The notes below the pieces were generated by a model. That model searched no databases, was not told the origin of the DNA, and saw only the letters and a program-made list of their open reading frames with translations. A stretch of DNA of 64,000 nt from 20CM-2-65-7 sp963830455 (GTDB lineage Bacteria > Gemmatimonadota > Gemmatimonadetes > Gemmatimonadales > GWC2-71-9): positions 558,001-622,000 of the forward strand of contig CAWHMT010000002.1 of NCBI GenBank assembly GCA_963830455.1, written 5' to 3'. Positions 1-9,820 of this stretch are shown piece after piece. The position numbers and the translations under genes are program-made. Position 1 is the first letter of the stretch. Each line of letters starts with the position of its first letter.

Positions 1-697
1 ACCAAACGAAGATGGCGATCCAGGGCAGCCAGGCGCGCAGCGGCGCGATGCGACCGGTGCGCCGGCGATGCAGCCAGAACCCCACCAGTCCCATCACCAG
101 GGCGACCGCGGTCAGCGCACTCAGGCCGATGTAGAGCGGCGTGAGATCGACATACTGCGCATAGCCGAGATAGAAGAACCACACCACGTGCCAGGCGGTG
201 AGGATGAACAGGGACCCGCGGATCAACCGGCGCTCGAGCTGGTTGAACGGATTGCCGTCCAGATGGGTGAACGTCGCCATCATACCCCACGCCTGCGCCG
301 TGTAGTGCCACGCGAGGTACGCGCTGGAAATCGTCAGGAGCGCCGAGATCGGGACATCGGTCCGGCGGCTCGCGTAGACCGCGGCGATGCAGGAAATGAG
401 CAGCACTGTCGGCACGTAGATCGCGGCCCACGGATGTTGCTTGATACTCTGGCGCGTGCGGTACACCATGCGATAGGACGCGAGAAAGTGCGGCATGTTG
501 ATCAACGCGCCGATCCATGCCTGCGCGCCGACGCTGACGAGCAACATGTCCGTGCGGCCGGCGACGAGCAGCGGCACCAGCACCAGCAGCGAGAGCCCGC
601 CGGTGCAGAGCGCGTCGACGAAGGGGGAAATGATCGCGGCACTCGCGGCGGGGTGAGCGCCCGCCGCTGGTGATCGGCGCAAAATCTGCGATTTCAC
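1..697 (-). CDS. Polytopic membrane protein of unknown function (C-terminus outside window)
   Basis: The reading frame runs off the left edge, so only about 232 N-terminal residues are visible. Six hydrophobic stretches are seen, for example ALCTGGLSLLVLVPLLVAG, SALLTISSAYLAWHYTAQAW and GSLFILTAWHVVWFFYLGY, so it is an integral inner-membrane protein. His and Trp residues sit in the middle segments. The chosen start is a GTG whose last two bases begin the TGA stop of the upstream secreted protein (GTGA overlap), which implies translational coupling. I do not recognise the family; no catalytic motif is evident. Confidence 0.7.
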   Translation of the reverse strand, partial: MKSQILRRSPAAGAHPAASAAIISPFVDALCTGGLSLLVLVPLLVAGRTDMLLVSVGAQAWIGALINMPHFLASYRMVYRTRQSIKQHPWAAIYVPTVLLISCIAAVYASRRTDVPISALLTISSAYLAWHYTAQAWGMMATFTHLDGNPFNQLERRLIRGSLFILTAWHVVWFFYLGYAQYVDLTPLYIGLSALTAVALVMGLVGFWLHRRRTGRIAPLRAWLPWIAIFVW

Positions 698-1701
698 CGC
701 GCCGGCTCACCCGCCTGCTGGCGCTTCAGGTCGAGCACGAGCTGATCGCGCAGCGCGCCGATCGCCTTGCCGCGGATATTGACAATGCCGCCCGGGAGAT
801 TGTCGAACCGGTAGCGCCGCAGCACCAAGAGGTAGATGCCGGACCCGCGCTCGACCGCGCAGCTGAGATCGAGGGCGGTTTCGAAATAGTGATTCGCGTA
901 GATCTGCTTCGCGGCGACGAGCGTGATGCCCGCCAGCTCGGCCGGCGTGTAGACCACGTAGTGCGTGACGCTCAGAATCGGGCGCAGCCGGGGCAGGACG
1001 TCCTCCGACCAGTAGATGATTTCCGATGCACCGGGCAGCGATCCGCGTGGATAGACCGAGAGGTACTGCTGCAGCGACGGCACGTTGGAGTAGACGTACG
1101 GCGATTCCGCGAGCTGCGCGGCGAATGCTTCACTGGAACGAACCGTGAGATTGCCGCGATCATCGTAGACGACCATCGCCGAGTCGCCACGGGCGCGATA
1201 GTCGGTGACGTACTGCACGAAGCGCCGGCGGGCGTATGCGCCGAGCTGCGCCGGCAAGTCGGGCGCCGACCAGTTGGTTTGCGCGCGGATCTGCTGCATC
1301 TCGGCGGCGGGCAGCTTGACGACGCAGTCGCCCGGTTTGCAGTCCTTCATCTCGGCGGCATCGCGGCTCGTGACGGTCAACGCCGCGACATCGCGCTCCG
1401 TCGCGGGAGTATCGAAGATCCCCAGCTGAGTACGGTTGGGCGTGCGCAGCGCCGCGGGAACGTCGCGTGCGGCTCGTGCGAACGCCTCCCGGGTCTTCGG
1501 GACCGTGATGATCCCGAACAGCGCGACATCGCGGCGGTCGTGAACGTCGAGGACCTTCGCGACCGGCTCGCCGCGCTCGACCGCCGCCAGCTGCGCCGTA
1601 TCGAGGCCGATGCTCTGCTCGAGAAAGAGCGTCAGCTGCGCCGGCCGCTGCGTGGGGGGGGGGGGCGCGGCAACCTGTAACAGCATCAGCAACGTGAGCA
1701 T
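694..1701 (-). CDS. Secreted protein of unknown function with N-terminal poly-proline tract
   Basis: 335 residues. The short hydrophobic N-terminus (MLTLLMLLQVAA) looks like a signal peptide and is followed directly by PPPP, which is encoded by an uninterrupted C12 run on the coding strand. The rest is soluble in character, with one CxxxxC pair (CKPGDC) and an aromatic-rich C-terminal half. I recognise no domain. It lies 10 nt after the phospholipase D gene and overlaps the next membrane protein by 4 nt, so the three probably form one transcript. The homopolymer at the signal-peptide/mature boundary is unusual because slippage there would switch the frame. Confidence 0.6.
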   Translation of the reverse strand: MLTLLMLLQVAAPPPPTQRPAQLTLFLEQSIGLDTAQLAAVERGEPVAKVLDVHDRRDVALFGIITVPKTREAFARAARDVPAALRTPNRTQLGIFDTPATERDVAALTVTSRDAAEMKDCKPGDCVVKLPAAEMQQIRAQTNWSAPDLPAQLGAYARRRFVQYVTDYRARGDSAMVVYDDRGNLTVRSSEAFAAQLAESPYVYSNVPSLQQYLSVYPRGSLPGASEIIYWSEDVLPRLRPILSVTHYVVYTPAELAGITLVAAKQIYANHYFETALDLSCAVERGSGIYLLVLRRYRFDNLPGGIVNIRGKAIGALRDQLVLDLKRQQAGEPAR

Positions 1702-1711
1702 ACGTCTCCGT

Positions 1712-3137
1712 TCAGATCAGGGACTCGATCGGCAAGTGCGAGAAGAATCTGGCTCCGAGGGGGCGCCAGAAGCCAGCGTTCGGCTCGTTGGTGAAGCCGC
1801 CGGTCCAGAGCAACCGGCCGTCCGGCCCCCGCGTGACCTCATAGGACAGCGCGGGGCTTGCCCACTTATCGAACAGATTCGCGACCTCAGCGGCGAGCTC
1901 GGGACTATCCACCAGTACGCCGACCTCCGTGTTCTGCTCGAGCGAGCGGGGATCGAGATTGACCGAGCCGACGAAGACCGACGTACGATCGAAGACAAAC
2001 GTCTTGGCGTGCAGACTCGCCCGCGAGGAGCCGACTGTCATACCGAAGGCGCGCGGCCGTTTCGCGCCGGCCGCTTCGGGGCGCAGCTCGTAGATCCGGA
2101 CTCCCGCCTGCAGTAAGGGACGACGGTACTTCATGTACCCGGCATGCACGAGCCACACGTCGGTGGCGGCGAGCGAGTTGGTCAACACGCGCACGTCGAC
2201 GCCACCGCGGCGCCGCTCGCCGAAGAACTCGACGCCTTCCTTCCCCGGCACGAAATACGGCGAAACGATCAGCATGCCCGATCGGACGCCCCGCACGTAC
2301 GGCGAGATTTGGCCGCTGAGAAACGTAGCGCTCCGGGTCCCGGCAGGCGTGTTCAGCTTGTCCGGCGGATCGGCGATGACTCGAGCAGGCGCCCAGTGCA
2401 GATGCAGCGCCTGCGAGCGCAGATCGGTGGCGAGATCGGAGCGCGCAAGGGCACGGCCGTAGGCCGAGTCGGCGAGTTGCTCGCAATGCGAGCGCAGCTC
2501 CTGCCGCGCCGTCACCGACTTCGCGGGGTCGGGTTTGAACCTAGCGATACGTGTCATGGGGACGGCGAATTCGCTGTTCCAGTAGGCCTCGAAGATGGGC
2601 GTCGACTGTGCGGCGACCGGACCCAGGGCGAGGACGTCCACGTCTTGAAAGTCGAGCTCGCCGCGGCTGAAATACTCGTCGCCGATGTTCCGGCCGCCGA
2701 GCACCACGCCCATATTGTCGGCAACCAACTGTTTGTTGTGCATGCGCCGGTTGATGCGCGTGAAGCGTGTGATGAGCTCGGCCAGCCGGGCCAGGCCGGT
2801 GCGATGCGTGTATGGGTTGAACAGCCGGATCTCGATATGGGGATGCGCATCGAGGGCAGCGAGGGCCGCGTCGCTCTTTTCGAGCGTGCCCCAGTCGTCC
2901 AGCAGCAGACGCACCGAAACACCGCGGTCAGCCGCGGCGATCGAGCCGGTCGGTGATGAGCGAGCCGGTCTGGTCAGGATGGAAGATGTAGTACTGCAGG
3001 TCGAGCGTGCGCTCGGCGAGCTCGATCAGAGTGGCGCGCGCGACGAACGCGTCGAGGCCGTTCGCCAGCAGCCGGAAGCCCGAACGTCCGCCGTTCGCCG
3101 CGACGCGCGGCGCAATCCACTGCTCCAGGGTTGTCAC
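1712..3137 (-). CDS. ClsC/YmdC-like phospholipase D (cardiolipin synthase family), frameshifted
   Basis: The phosphatidyltransferase/phospholipase D superfamily has two HKD motifs, and both are here: HNKQLVADN followed by GGRNIGDEYF, and HAKTFVFDR followed by GSVNLDPRS. The N-terminal part (LDLQYYIFHPDQTGS) lies in a different frame from the rest. Reading LITDRL then AADRGVSVRLLLDDWG needs a one-base correction near 2930-2937. With that correction the protein is about 475 residues, the usual ClsC length. Its expected role is cardiolipin synthesis at the inner membrane. Whether the frameshift is a true mutation or a sequence error cannot be decided here; no homopolymer is present at the site. 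Confidence 0.8.
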
Positions 3138-3176
3138 GCGTCCGAAAGTGGCGCCGAGCTATCGCGGGCGGAAGGC

Positions 3177-4436
3177 TCAATGCTGCATGCCGTGTGGGCC
3201 GTGGAGGGGTCGTACGCGCAGGAAGATCAGCCCGCCAATCGGAGTCCGGGAGCCGTACACACCACCCAGCGCTGCCGGCACGACGTTGAGCGTTCCCTGA
3301 ATGCCGACGCCGAACGTCGCGCCGCGGCTTCGAATGAGCTCCCGGATGAACCCCAGGGAGAACGCCGCGATCCGGAACGTGGTATCCGCGGGGAAGCTGC
3401 CCAGCGCCAGGTCCTCGGCGCTCTTTTGCGCAAAGTCGATGCGCCCGTAGAGCGTATTGCCGTGATCCAACACGGCTTCAGCTTCTGCCAGCGCCGAGTG
3501 GGTCGTCCGTCCGTCATGTCGATTGGCGCCCCACACCAGCGCGGCCGCCAACTGGCCGCGCGTGCCGATGCGCCGTCCGTGCAGGATCGACGCCGTTGTC
3601 CGATGCGTAGACGCGCCGGGATCCAGCGCTTCAGGACTCTTGAGATAGCCATGACCGACGGCGAGGGTCCAGTTGGAATCGAGGTGCGCGCTGAATCGGC
3701 CGGAGTAGGAATCTAGCCGGATGCGATCGATCCCCCAGCGTTCCTCATCCGGCTCGCGGCCGTTGAACACCGAACCCTCGAGCTTCCAGTGATGCCCAAA
3801 GATGCCGGCGGTGATGACGCCGAAGCTGATATGCGTAGCGTCTTGCCAGTGGTGGCCCAGAGGCGCAATCGGATTGTCCATGGCAGACGGCCGGTGCATG
3901 AAGGCAACAGGGCCAAGCGCCGGCTCGCCCGCGGGTGCGACGTAGGCCGCGACGCCGATGCCCGGCGCGAGCGGTCGCTCATACATGACCGCCAGCTCCA
4001 TCCAGAAGTCGTGCGGGTGCTGCCGATCGACCAGCGGTTGGCCGTTGTAGGTCTCGCCGCTCTGCAGGAGCAGGGGATAGCCGCGGTTGGACACCGTCGC
4101 CGGATCCAGACTGAGCATGGTTCTCGCCTGAAAGCGTCCACCTCCCAGGTCGCGGCTCGCCATGAGCATGGCCCAGTTGAGTGAGCCGAATTGCTCATCA
4201 CCGCGCGGACCGCCCTGCTTGTCGTATTGCACAAACACAAAGCCGTGCAGCATCAGCATCCAGGAGCCGGCCATGACATGCCGTGACGGCAGGGGCACGG
4301 CGTCCGGAATCCAGGTCGTGCCCGAGCCCATGCGTTCCATCGAGATCCCCAGGGGATCGGTCATCGGCATGACCATTCCGGGCATGTCCGGCTGGTGTTG
4401 CACCGCCAGCGCCAGCACTGCCAAAAGGTGAAGCAC
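3177..4436 (-). CDS. Outer-membrane beta-barrel-like protein, Met/His-rich N-terminus
   Basis: I start at the GTG giving VLHLLAVLALAVQH, a clean signal peptide; a longer in-frame ATG at 4511 would place about 25 charged residues before it. The mature N-terminus is Met/His rich (HQPDMPGMVMPM). The body alternates polar and aromatic residues as in porin-like barrels, with landmarks HPHDFWMELAV, GEPALGPVAF, APLGHHWQDATHISFGV and a final beta-like strand block GLIFLRVRP. A clear paralogue lies at 10254-11413. The Met/His segment and the DUF4198 neighbour hint at a metal connection, which is only inference. Confidence 0.6.
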   Translation of the reverse strand: MLHLLAVLALAVQHQPDMPGMVMPMTDPLGISMERMGSGTTWIPDAVPLPSRHVMAGSWMLMLHGFVFVQYDKQGGPRGDEQFGSLNWAMLMASRDLGGGRFQARTMLSLDPATVSNRGYPLLLQSGETYNGQPLVDRQHPHDFWMELAVMYERPLAPGIGVAAYVAPAGEPALGPVAFMHRPSAMDNPIAPLGHHWQDATHISFGVITAGIFGHHWKLEGSVFNGREPDEERWGIDRIRLDSYSGRFSAHLDSNWTLAVGHGYLKSPEALDPGASTHRTTASILHGRRIGTRGQLAAALVWGANRHDGRTTHSALAEAEAVLDHGNTLYGRIDFAQKSAEDLALGSFPADTTFRIAAFSLGFIRELIRSRGATFGVGIQGTLNVVPAALGGVYGSRTPIGGLIFLRVRPLHGPHGMQH

Positions 4437-4523
4437 GTCGCCCTCGCGGATCGAAAGCCAAACAGTCGTGCCCGCCGCGAGCGGAGCTCGAGGCGAGGCA
4501 GGGGGCCACAATTGTCGCGAGTG

Positions 4524-4850
4524 CTAGGCTTTGGGAGGTGGTGCTTCTGGAGCGGCGCTGTGTGAACGGGTCGATTGCGAGACGATGCCGACGGTGCCGA
4601 ACAGCGCCGGGCCCGTGAGCAGTATGGAGGCCGGTCTAGTCACATCGACCGATACGGCGCAAGATGTGAGAGCCTGGCAGCAGACCGGAATCGTAGGTGC
4701 GGACGGCTGCTGCGAATGTTGCTGATGGTGGTCAGCGGGGGGGGGAGACGCGGGCGGGGGCTCGCACCGGGATTCCCCGGTCACGAACGCGAGATTCACA
4801 ATCAGCGCGCTGGCAGCAACGGCGACGGCTTGGCGGAACGTCACGACCAA
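4524..4850 (-). CDS. Small secreted His/Pro-rich protein, unknown function
   Basis: 108 residues. There is a hydrophobic signal-like segment (AVAVAASALIVNLAFV), then a Pro/His/Gln-rich stretch (PPPASPPPADHHQQHSQQ), then CCQALTSC. It sits 12 nt upstream of the long frame of the barrel protein and is probably cotranscribed with it. A G9 run (C9 on the coding strand) at 4737-4745 encodes part of the prolines. The His and Cys content would suit metal binding, but no family is recognised. It lies head to head with the DUF4198 gene. Confidence 0.45.
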   Translation of the reverse strand: MVVTFRQAVAVAASALIVNLAFVTGESRCEPPPASPPPADHHQQHSQQPSAPTIPVCCQALTSCAVSVDVTRPASILLTGPALFGTVGIVSQSTRSHSAAPEAPPPKA

Positions 4851-4871
4851 AGTCTACACGCGAGGACTTCG

Positions 4872-5677
4872 ATGCGGAAGCAATTCGGAGTGGCAGCGGT
4901 TCTTCTGATCGTGTGCGCGACCCTGCTGCTCGCGCACGATCTGTTTCTGAAGCTGGATAATTACTTCGTGCCACCCAACAGCGCGGTGCGGGTCGCGGTC
5001 TTGAACGGCTCATTTGTCGCGAGCGAGGGCGCGGTGACGCCCGACCGGCTGCTCGACCTCAGCGTGGTGGGACCAACGGAGCGGCGCGCGATTCCGCGCG
5101 CGTCCTGGCGACCCTCCGGCGACAGCACCTGGCTCACCGTGCAAACCGGTGGGCCGGGCACGTACGTGGTCGGGGCCTCACTCAGTCCGCGTCAGATCGC
5201 GCTCTCGGGCGAGGATTTCAACAGCTATCTCAAGGAAGACGGGATCCCCGACGTGTTGAACGCGCGCACGCTCAACGGCGAGCTGGCGATCGCGGTGCGT
5301 GAGCGCTATCAAAAACACGTGAAGGCCGTGCTCCAGGTGGGGGAGACGCGCACCGACGCGTTCGCGACGGTCCTGGGCTATCCCGCCGAGCTCGTGCCCC
5401 TGTCGAATCCCTACGCCACGCGGATCGGCGACACGCTCGCCGTGCGCGCGCTGCTCGACGGCAAGCCGGTGGCCAACCAGCTCGTGATCGCGGGGGGGAG
5501 CGCGACGGCCAGAAGATCGACGAGACGTGGGCGCGCAGCGACTCGGCCGGCGTCGCCCGCTTTGCCCTGAGTGGGGCGGGGAAGTGGTACATCAAGTTCA
5601 TCCACATGGTCCCGGTCACCGGCGACAGCGTGAACTACGAGTCGAAGTGGGCGACGATCACATTCCAGGTACGGTGA
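4872..5677 (+). CDS. DUF4198-type periplasmic protein, frameshifted in a poly-G run
   Basis: There is a signal peptide (VAAVLLIVCATLLLAHD), followed by the DUF4198-like beta-rich body (LFLKLDNYFVPPNSAVRV, then VSVVGPT-type strands). The frame derails at the G7 run 5492-5498. Adding one G restores GERDGQKIDETWARSDSAGV and a sensible C-terminus (AGKWYIKFIHM ... ATITFQVR) ending at 5677, for about 268 residues. DUF4198 proteins often accompany nickel or cobalt uptake and other envelope metal systems. The downstream membrane protein starts one base after this stop. Confidence 0.7.
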
Positions 5678-5678
5678 C

Positions 5679-6218
5679 GTGGAAACCGGCGCGCATGCCC
5701 TCCTGACCGAGTGGGAGTCGTTTTACGTCATCGTCGGCTCGTCGGCCGGCGCCTTGACGGGGCTGATGTTCGTGGTGATCACGCTCGCGGGTGACACCGA
5801 CCTGCCGCGCACGCCCGATACCGTGAACGCCTTCGCCACCCCCAACGTGATCCATTTCGTCGCCGTGCTCCTGCTCTCGGCGCTGTTGAGCGCGCCGTGG
5901 CGGCGGATGCAGGATCCCGCGCACCTCGTGGGAGCGACCGCGCTCGCCGGCGTGATCTATGTGGTCGTCGTTGCACGACGCATGTTCAGGCAGAAGGGCT
6001 ACACACCGGTGCTCGAAGATTGGATCTGGCACCTGTTACTGCCCATAATCGCGTACGCGGCCTTGTTCTTCGGCGCCGCCGGCCTGTCGCACGACCAGCA
6101 GTGGGCGACGTTCCTGATCGGTGGGGTCAACCTGCTCCTGGTCTGCATCGGCATTCACAACGCCTGGGACACGGTGACGTACATCGTCGCTAACCGAAAG
6201 CGAGAGGAGCATTCATGA
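5679..6218 (+). CDS. Four-TM inner-membrane protein, unknown function
   Basis: 179 residues with about four to five hydrophobic helices (YVIVGSSAGALTGLMFVVI, VIHFVAVLLLSALLSA, LLLPIIAYAALFFGAAGL, FLIGGVNLLLVCIGIH). The GTG start lies one base after the DUF4198 stop, and the TGA stop overlaps the ATG of the aminotransferase (ATGA), so it is translated as part of this short operon. No catalytic motif is visible and the family is not recognised. Confidence 0.65.
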   Translation: METGAHALLTEWESFYVIVGSSAGALTGLMFVVITLAGDTDLPRTPDTVNAFATPNVIHFVAVLLLSALLSAPWRRMQDPAHLVGATALAGVIYVVVVARRMFRQKGYTPVLEDWIWHLLLPIIAYAALFFGAAGLSHDQQWATFLIGGVNLLLVCIGIHNAWDTVTYIVANRKREEHS

Positions 6219-7555
6219 CTGTGCCGCGCCGGGAACTCCTCAAGTCGTTCGCTGCCGCGTCCCTGATGCCCGCTGTGGCCCGACTCGCCCCGCCTCCGCG
6301 AATGTCGAGAGCGGTGTCGAGCAAGGGCAACGTCGACTGGACCGCCGTCCGACAGCTGTTTCCGCTTGCTCCTGACTGGACTCATCTCTCGAGCTTTCTC
6401 TTCGTCTCCCATCCCAAACCCGTCGCCGACGCGATCGATCATTTCCGCCACAAGCTCGACAGCGACGCGTTCTGGATCGAACAGGCCGCGTTTAGCGATG
6501 CTGAGGGACGACCGTACCAGGCGGTGAAGCGTGCGCTCGCGGATTACATCGGCGGGAATCCGGCGGAGATCGCGATGACCGCGAACACGACCACGGCCCT
6601 GGCGATGGCGTACCAGGGACTGCGGATTCGCGGTGATCAGGAAATCGTCACGACCGAACATGACCACTACTCCCATCATCAATCGATTCGTCTCGCGGCT
6701 GCCCGCTCAGGTTGCGCCGTGCGCTACATCGCGCTGTTCGATACGCCCGCGTCGGCCCGGGCCGAGCAGATCGTCGAACGGGTCGCGCGCGCGATTACGC
6801 CGCGGACTCGTGCCGTCGGCGTCACGTGGGTGCAGTCCTCCACCGGGATCAAAACCCCGATCGCGGGGCTGGCCGAGGTTGTGGCGCGGGCGAATCGCGG
6901 CCGTGAGGCGGCCGACCGGTGCTTGCTCATTGTGGACGGCGTGCACGGCTTCGCGAACCAGGATGTGGACGTGGCCCGGCTGGGGGCTGATTTCTTCGCC
7001 ACCGGGACGCATAAGTGGCTGTTCGCGCCTCGCGGCACGGGCTTTCTGTGGGGACGCGCGGATGCGTGGCCTGAGCTTCGTCCGACGATCCCGAGCTTCG
7101 ATTTCGACACGGTCGAGCTGCTGTTCGACGTGTGGGCCGACCGGCGCGAGATGCCGCCGACCCAGGCCGGGTTCGTCTCGCCGGGCGGGTTCGTGGCCTA
7201 CGAGCACGTGCTGGCGATTCCCGCGGCGGTCGAATTGCACCGCACGATCGGACGCCCGGCCCTCGCGGCGCGAATCGCCGAGCTGAACGGTGCATTTCGA
7301 GACGGAGCGGCGGCGATCCCCGGCGTGACGCTGCACACACCGCGCGATCCAGCATTGAGCGGTGGGATTTCGTGCTACGAGGTGCGTGGGTTGACGGCGG
7401 CGCAGGTTGTGGGAAGGTTGGCGGAGAAGAAGATTCGGACGACGACGTCGCCCTACAAGGTCTCCTACGCGCGGGTCTCGGGCGGCGTCATGAACGGACC
7501 AGAAGAAATCGATATGGTGCTGCGCGAAATCCGAACGCTAGCTGGGGGGGCATGA
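6215..7555 (+). CDS. Class V PLP-dependent aminotransferase (isopenicillin-N epimerase type), Tat-exported
   Basis: 446 residues. The N-terminus carries a twin-arginine signal (PRRELLKSFAAASLMP). A class V aminotransferase fold follows. FFATGTHKWLFAPRGTGFLWG contains the PLP-binding lysine, and earlier IVTTEHDHYSHH and LLIVDGVHGFANQ match the family's cofactor-binding segments. Members close to isopenicillin-N epimerase are often periplasmic; the substrate here is unknown. It ends in a G7 run just before TGA and is followed immediately by the GMC oxidoreductase. Confidence 0.85.
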   Translation: MTVPRRELLKSFAAASLMPAVARLAPPPRMSRAVSSKGNVDWTAVRQLFPLAPDWTHLSSFLFVSHPKPVADAIDHFRHKLDSDAFWIEQAAFSDAEGRPYQAVKRALADYIGGNPAEIAMTANTTTALAMAYQGLRIRGDQEIVTTEHDHYSHHQSIRLAAARSGCAVRYIALFDTPASARAEQIVERVARAITPRTRAVGVTWVQSSTGIKTPIAGLAEVVARANRGREAADRCLLIVDGVHGFANQDVDVARLGADFFATGTHKWLFAPRGTGFLWGRADAWPELRPTIPSFDFDTVELLFDVWADRREMPPTQAGFVSPGGFVAYEHVLAIPAAVELHRTIGRPALAARIAELNGAFRDGAAAIPGVTLHTPRDPALSGGISCYEVRGLTAAQVVGRLAEKKIRTTTSPYKVSYARVSGGVMNGPEEIDMVLREIRTLAGGA

Positions 7556-9236
7556 ATGCAGTCGCAAAACTACGACGCCATCGTCGTTGGATCCGGCATC
7601 TCGGGCGGCTGGGCCGCGAAAGAGCTGACCGAGAAGGGCCTGCGGGTCCTGATGCTCGAGCGCGGCAAGAACATCGAGCACATCCGCGACTATGTGAACG
7701 CGACCAAAGGACCGTGGGAGTATCCGCATCGCGGTGGCCGCACGCGCGCGATGGAGGATGCCTACCCCGTGTTGAAGCGGGACTATCCGCTCAACGAAAA
7801 GAACCTGGACTGGTGGGCCTCGGATCGAGAGTCGCCCTACACGGAAGTGAAGCGGTTCGACTGGTACCGTGGCTACCACGTCGGCGGCCGTTCGCTGATG
7901 TGGGGTCGCCAGAGCTATCGCTGGAGCGATTTCGATTTCGAGGCGAACTCCAAGGACGGCGTTGCTATCGACTGGCCGATCCGGTACGCCGAGATCGCGC
8001 CGTGGTATGACCATGTCGAACGCCACGCCGGCATCGCGGGATCGCAGGAAGGAATGGCGCAGCTTCCCGACGGGCAGTTCCAGCCGGCGATGCCGCTCAA
8101 CTGCGGTGAGGAACTGATTGCCGGCCGGTTGCGCACTCTGTTCGACGGCCGCCGGCGGCTCATTCCCGGTCGCGTCGCGAATCTCACACAGCCGCTACCG
8201 GGACGCGGTGCGTGCCAGAATCGCAACGCGTGTTGGCTGGGGTGTCCGTTCGGCGGCTATTTCAGCACGCAGTCATCGACGCTCCCCGCGGCCATGGCCA
8301 CGGGACGGCTCACGCTGCGTCCCTTCGCGATCGTGACGGAAGTGGTTTACGATCGCGACAAGAAACGTGCGAAGGGTGTGCGCGTGCTCGACGCGGTTAC
8401 CAACGAAACCACCGAATACACGGCGAGCGTCATCTTCCTGTGCGCGTCGACGTTGAACAGCACGTGGCTCCTGATGCGATCGGCGACGGACGTCTGGCCC
8501 GGTGGGCTCGGCTCGCAGCTCGGGTGTGCTGGGGCACAACCTGATGGATCATCACTTCCGGGCGGGCGCGTCCGGAACGATCGAGGGGCTGACCGACAAG
8601 TACTACAACGGCCGCCGGCCGACGGGATTCTACATCCCGCGCTATCGAAATCTCTTCGGCGAGAAGCGGGACTACCTGCGCGGGTTCGGCTATCAGGGCG
8701 GCGCGAGCCGCCAGGGCTGGTCGCGCGGCGTGGCCGAGCTGGGGGTGGGCGGCAAGTTCAAGGACGACATCGCGCAGCCGGGCGCGTGGACCATCGGCGG
8801 CACGGCGTTCGGGGAGATGTTGCCGAATCCAGCGAATCGTGTCTCGCTCGATCCGACGAAGAAGGACAAGTGGGGTCTGCCGGTCTTGGCGATCGACTGC
8901 GCGACCGGCGAGAATGAGCGCACGATGCGCAAGGACATGATGAATGACATGGCCGAGATGCTCGAGGCCGCGGGGGTAAAGAATGTGCGGACCTACGATG
9001 CCGGCTCCTGGCCCGGGATGGGCATTCACGAGATGGGCACGGCGCGCATGGGTCGGGATCCCAAGACATCGGTGCTCAACTCGCACAATCAGGTGTGGGA
9101 CGCGCCGAACGTGTTCGTCACCGACGGCTCCTGCATGGCCTCCGCATCCTGTGTGAATCCTTCGCTCACGTACATGGCGCTGACGGCCCGCGCGGCGGAT
9201 TTCGCCGTGAGCGAGCTCAAGCGCCGCAATCTCTAG
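7556..9236 (+). CDS. GMC family FAD-dependent oxidoreductase, frameshifted
   Basis: The N-terminal FAD-binding motif is VVGSGISGGWAAKELTEKGL with LMLERG. The central part has GGRSLMWGRQSYRWSDFDF and the C-terminal GMC signature lies in FVTDGSCMASASCVNPSLT. The frame breaks near 8516: one surplus base separates WPGGLGS from SSGVLGHNLMDHHF. The two halves overlap on the map, and together they make a normal protein of about 560 residues. With the following gluconate-2-dehydrogenase-subunit-3-like gene it should form a periplasmic sugar or alcohol dehydrogenase complex. Its own Tat signal is not seen, so export could be by hitchhiking on the partner. Confidence 0.85.
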
Positions 9237-9244
9237 AGGCGACC

Positions 9245-9820
9245 ATGGCTTCCACGATGGATCGACGCGAAGCGATCAAGACGGTGACGATGCTGCTCGG
9301 CGGCGTCGCGCTCACCGGCAGCGGACTCGTGCGCGCCGTCGAGCGCGCACACGCGCGGGCCACGCAGCCCGGCCCGCAGGTCGGCGCCTTCAGCGCGCAG
9401 GACGTCGCGCTGCTCGATGAAGTGGCCGACACGATTCTGCCCGAGACCAAGACTCCAGGGGCGAAGGCCGCTCACGTCGGCGCCTTCATGGCGCTGATGG
9501 TGACCGACACCTACGATGAGCGTCAGCAGGGCGTGTTCCGCGACGGGATGAAGCAGCTCTCCGGCTTCCTGGAGCTGCCGCCGGCGCAGCGCCTGGCGCG
9601 GCTGGAGCAGCTCGATCGCGAGGCGAAGTCGTACATGGATACCCGCGCTCAGGGAGCGCCGCCGCACTTTTTCCGGCTCATGAAGGAGCTCACGCTGCTC
9701 GGCTATTTCACGTCGGAGATCGGCTGCACGCAGGCCCAGCGATACCGGGAGACGCCGGGGCGCTTCGATCCGTGCGTGCCGTACACGCCCGGGGAGACGG
9801 CCTGGGCGGCGCACGCCTAG
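9245..9820 (+). CDS. Gluconate 2-dehydrogenase subunit 3 family protein
   Basis: 191 residues. There is a twin-arginine-like leader (MDRREAIKTVTMLLGGVAL), then the typical helical body with DVALLDEVADTILPETKTPG and a C-terminal ETPGRFDPCVPY segment. In this family the small subunit accompanies a GMC-type catalytic subunit and helps export or maturation. It starts 8 nt after the GMC gene. The ATG at 9245 is chosen because it gives a complete Tat leader. Confidence 0.85.
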   Translation: MASTMDRREAIKTVTMLLGGVALTGSGLVRAVERAHARATQPGPQVGAFSAQDVALLDEVADTILPETKTPGAKAAHVGAFMALMVTDTYDERQQGVFRDGMKQLSGFLELPPAQRLARLEQLDREAKSYMDTRAQGAPPHFFRLMKELTLLGYFTSEIGCTQAQRYRETPGRFDPCVPYTPGETAWAAHA

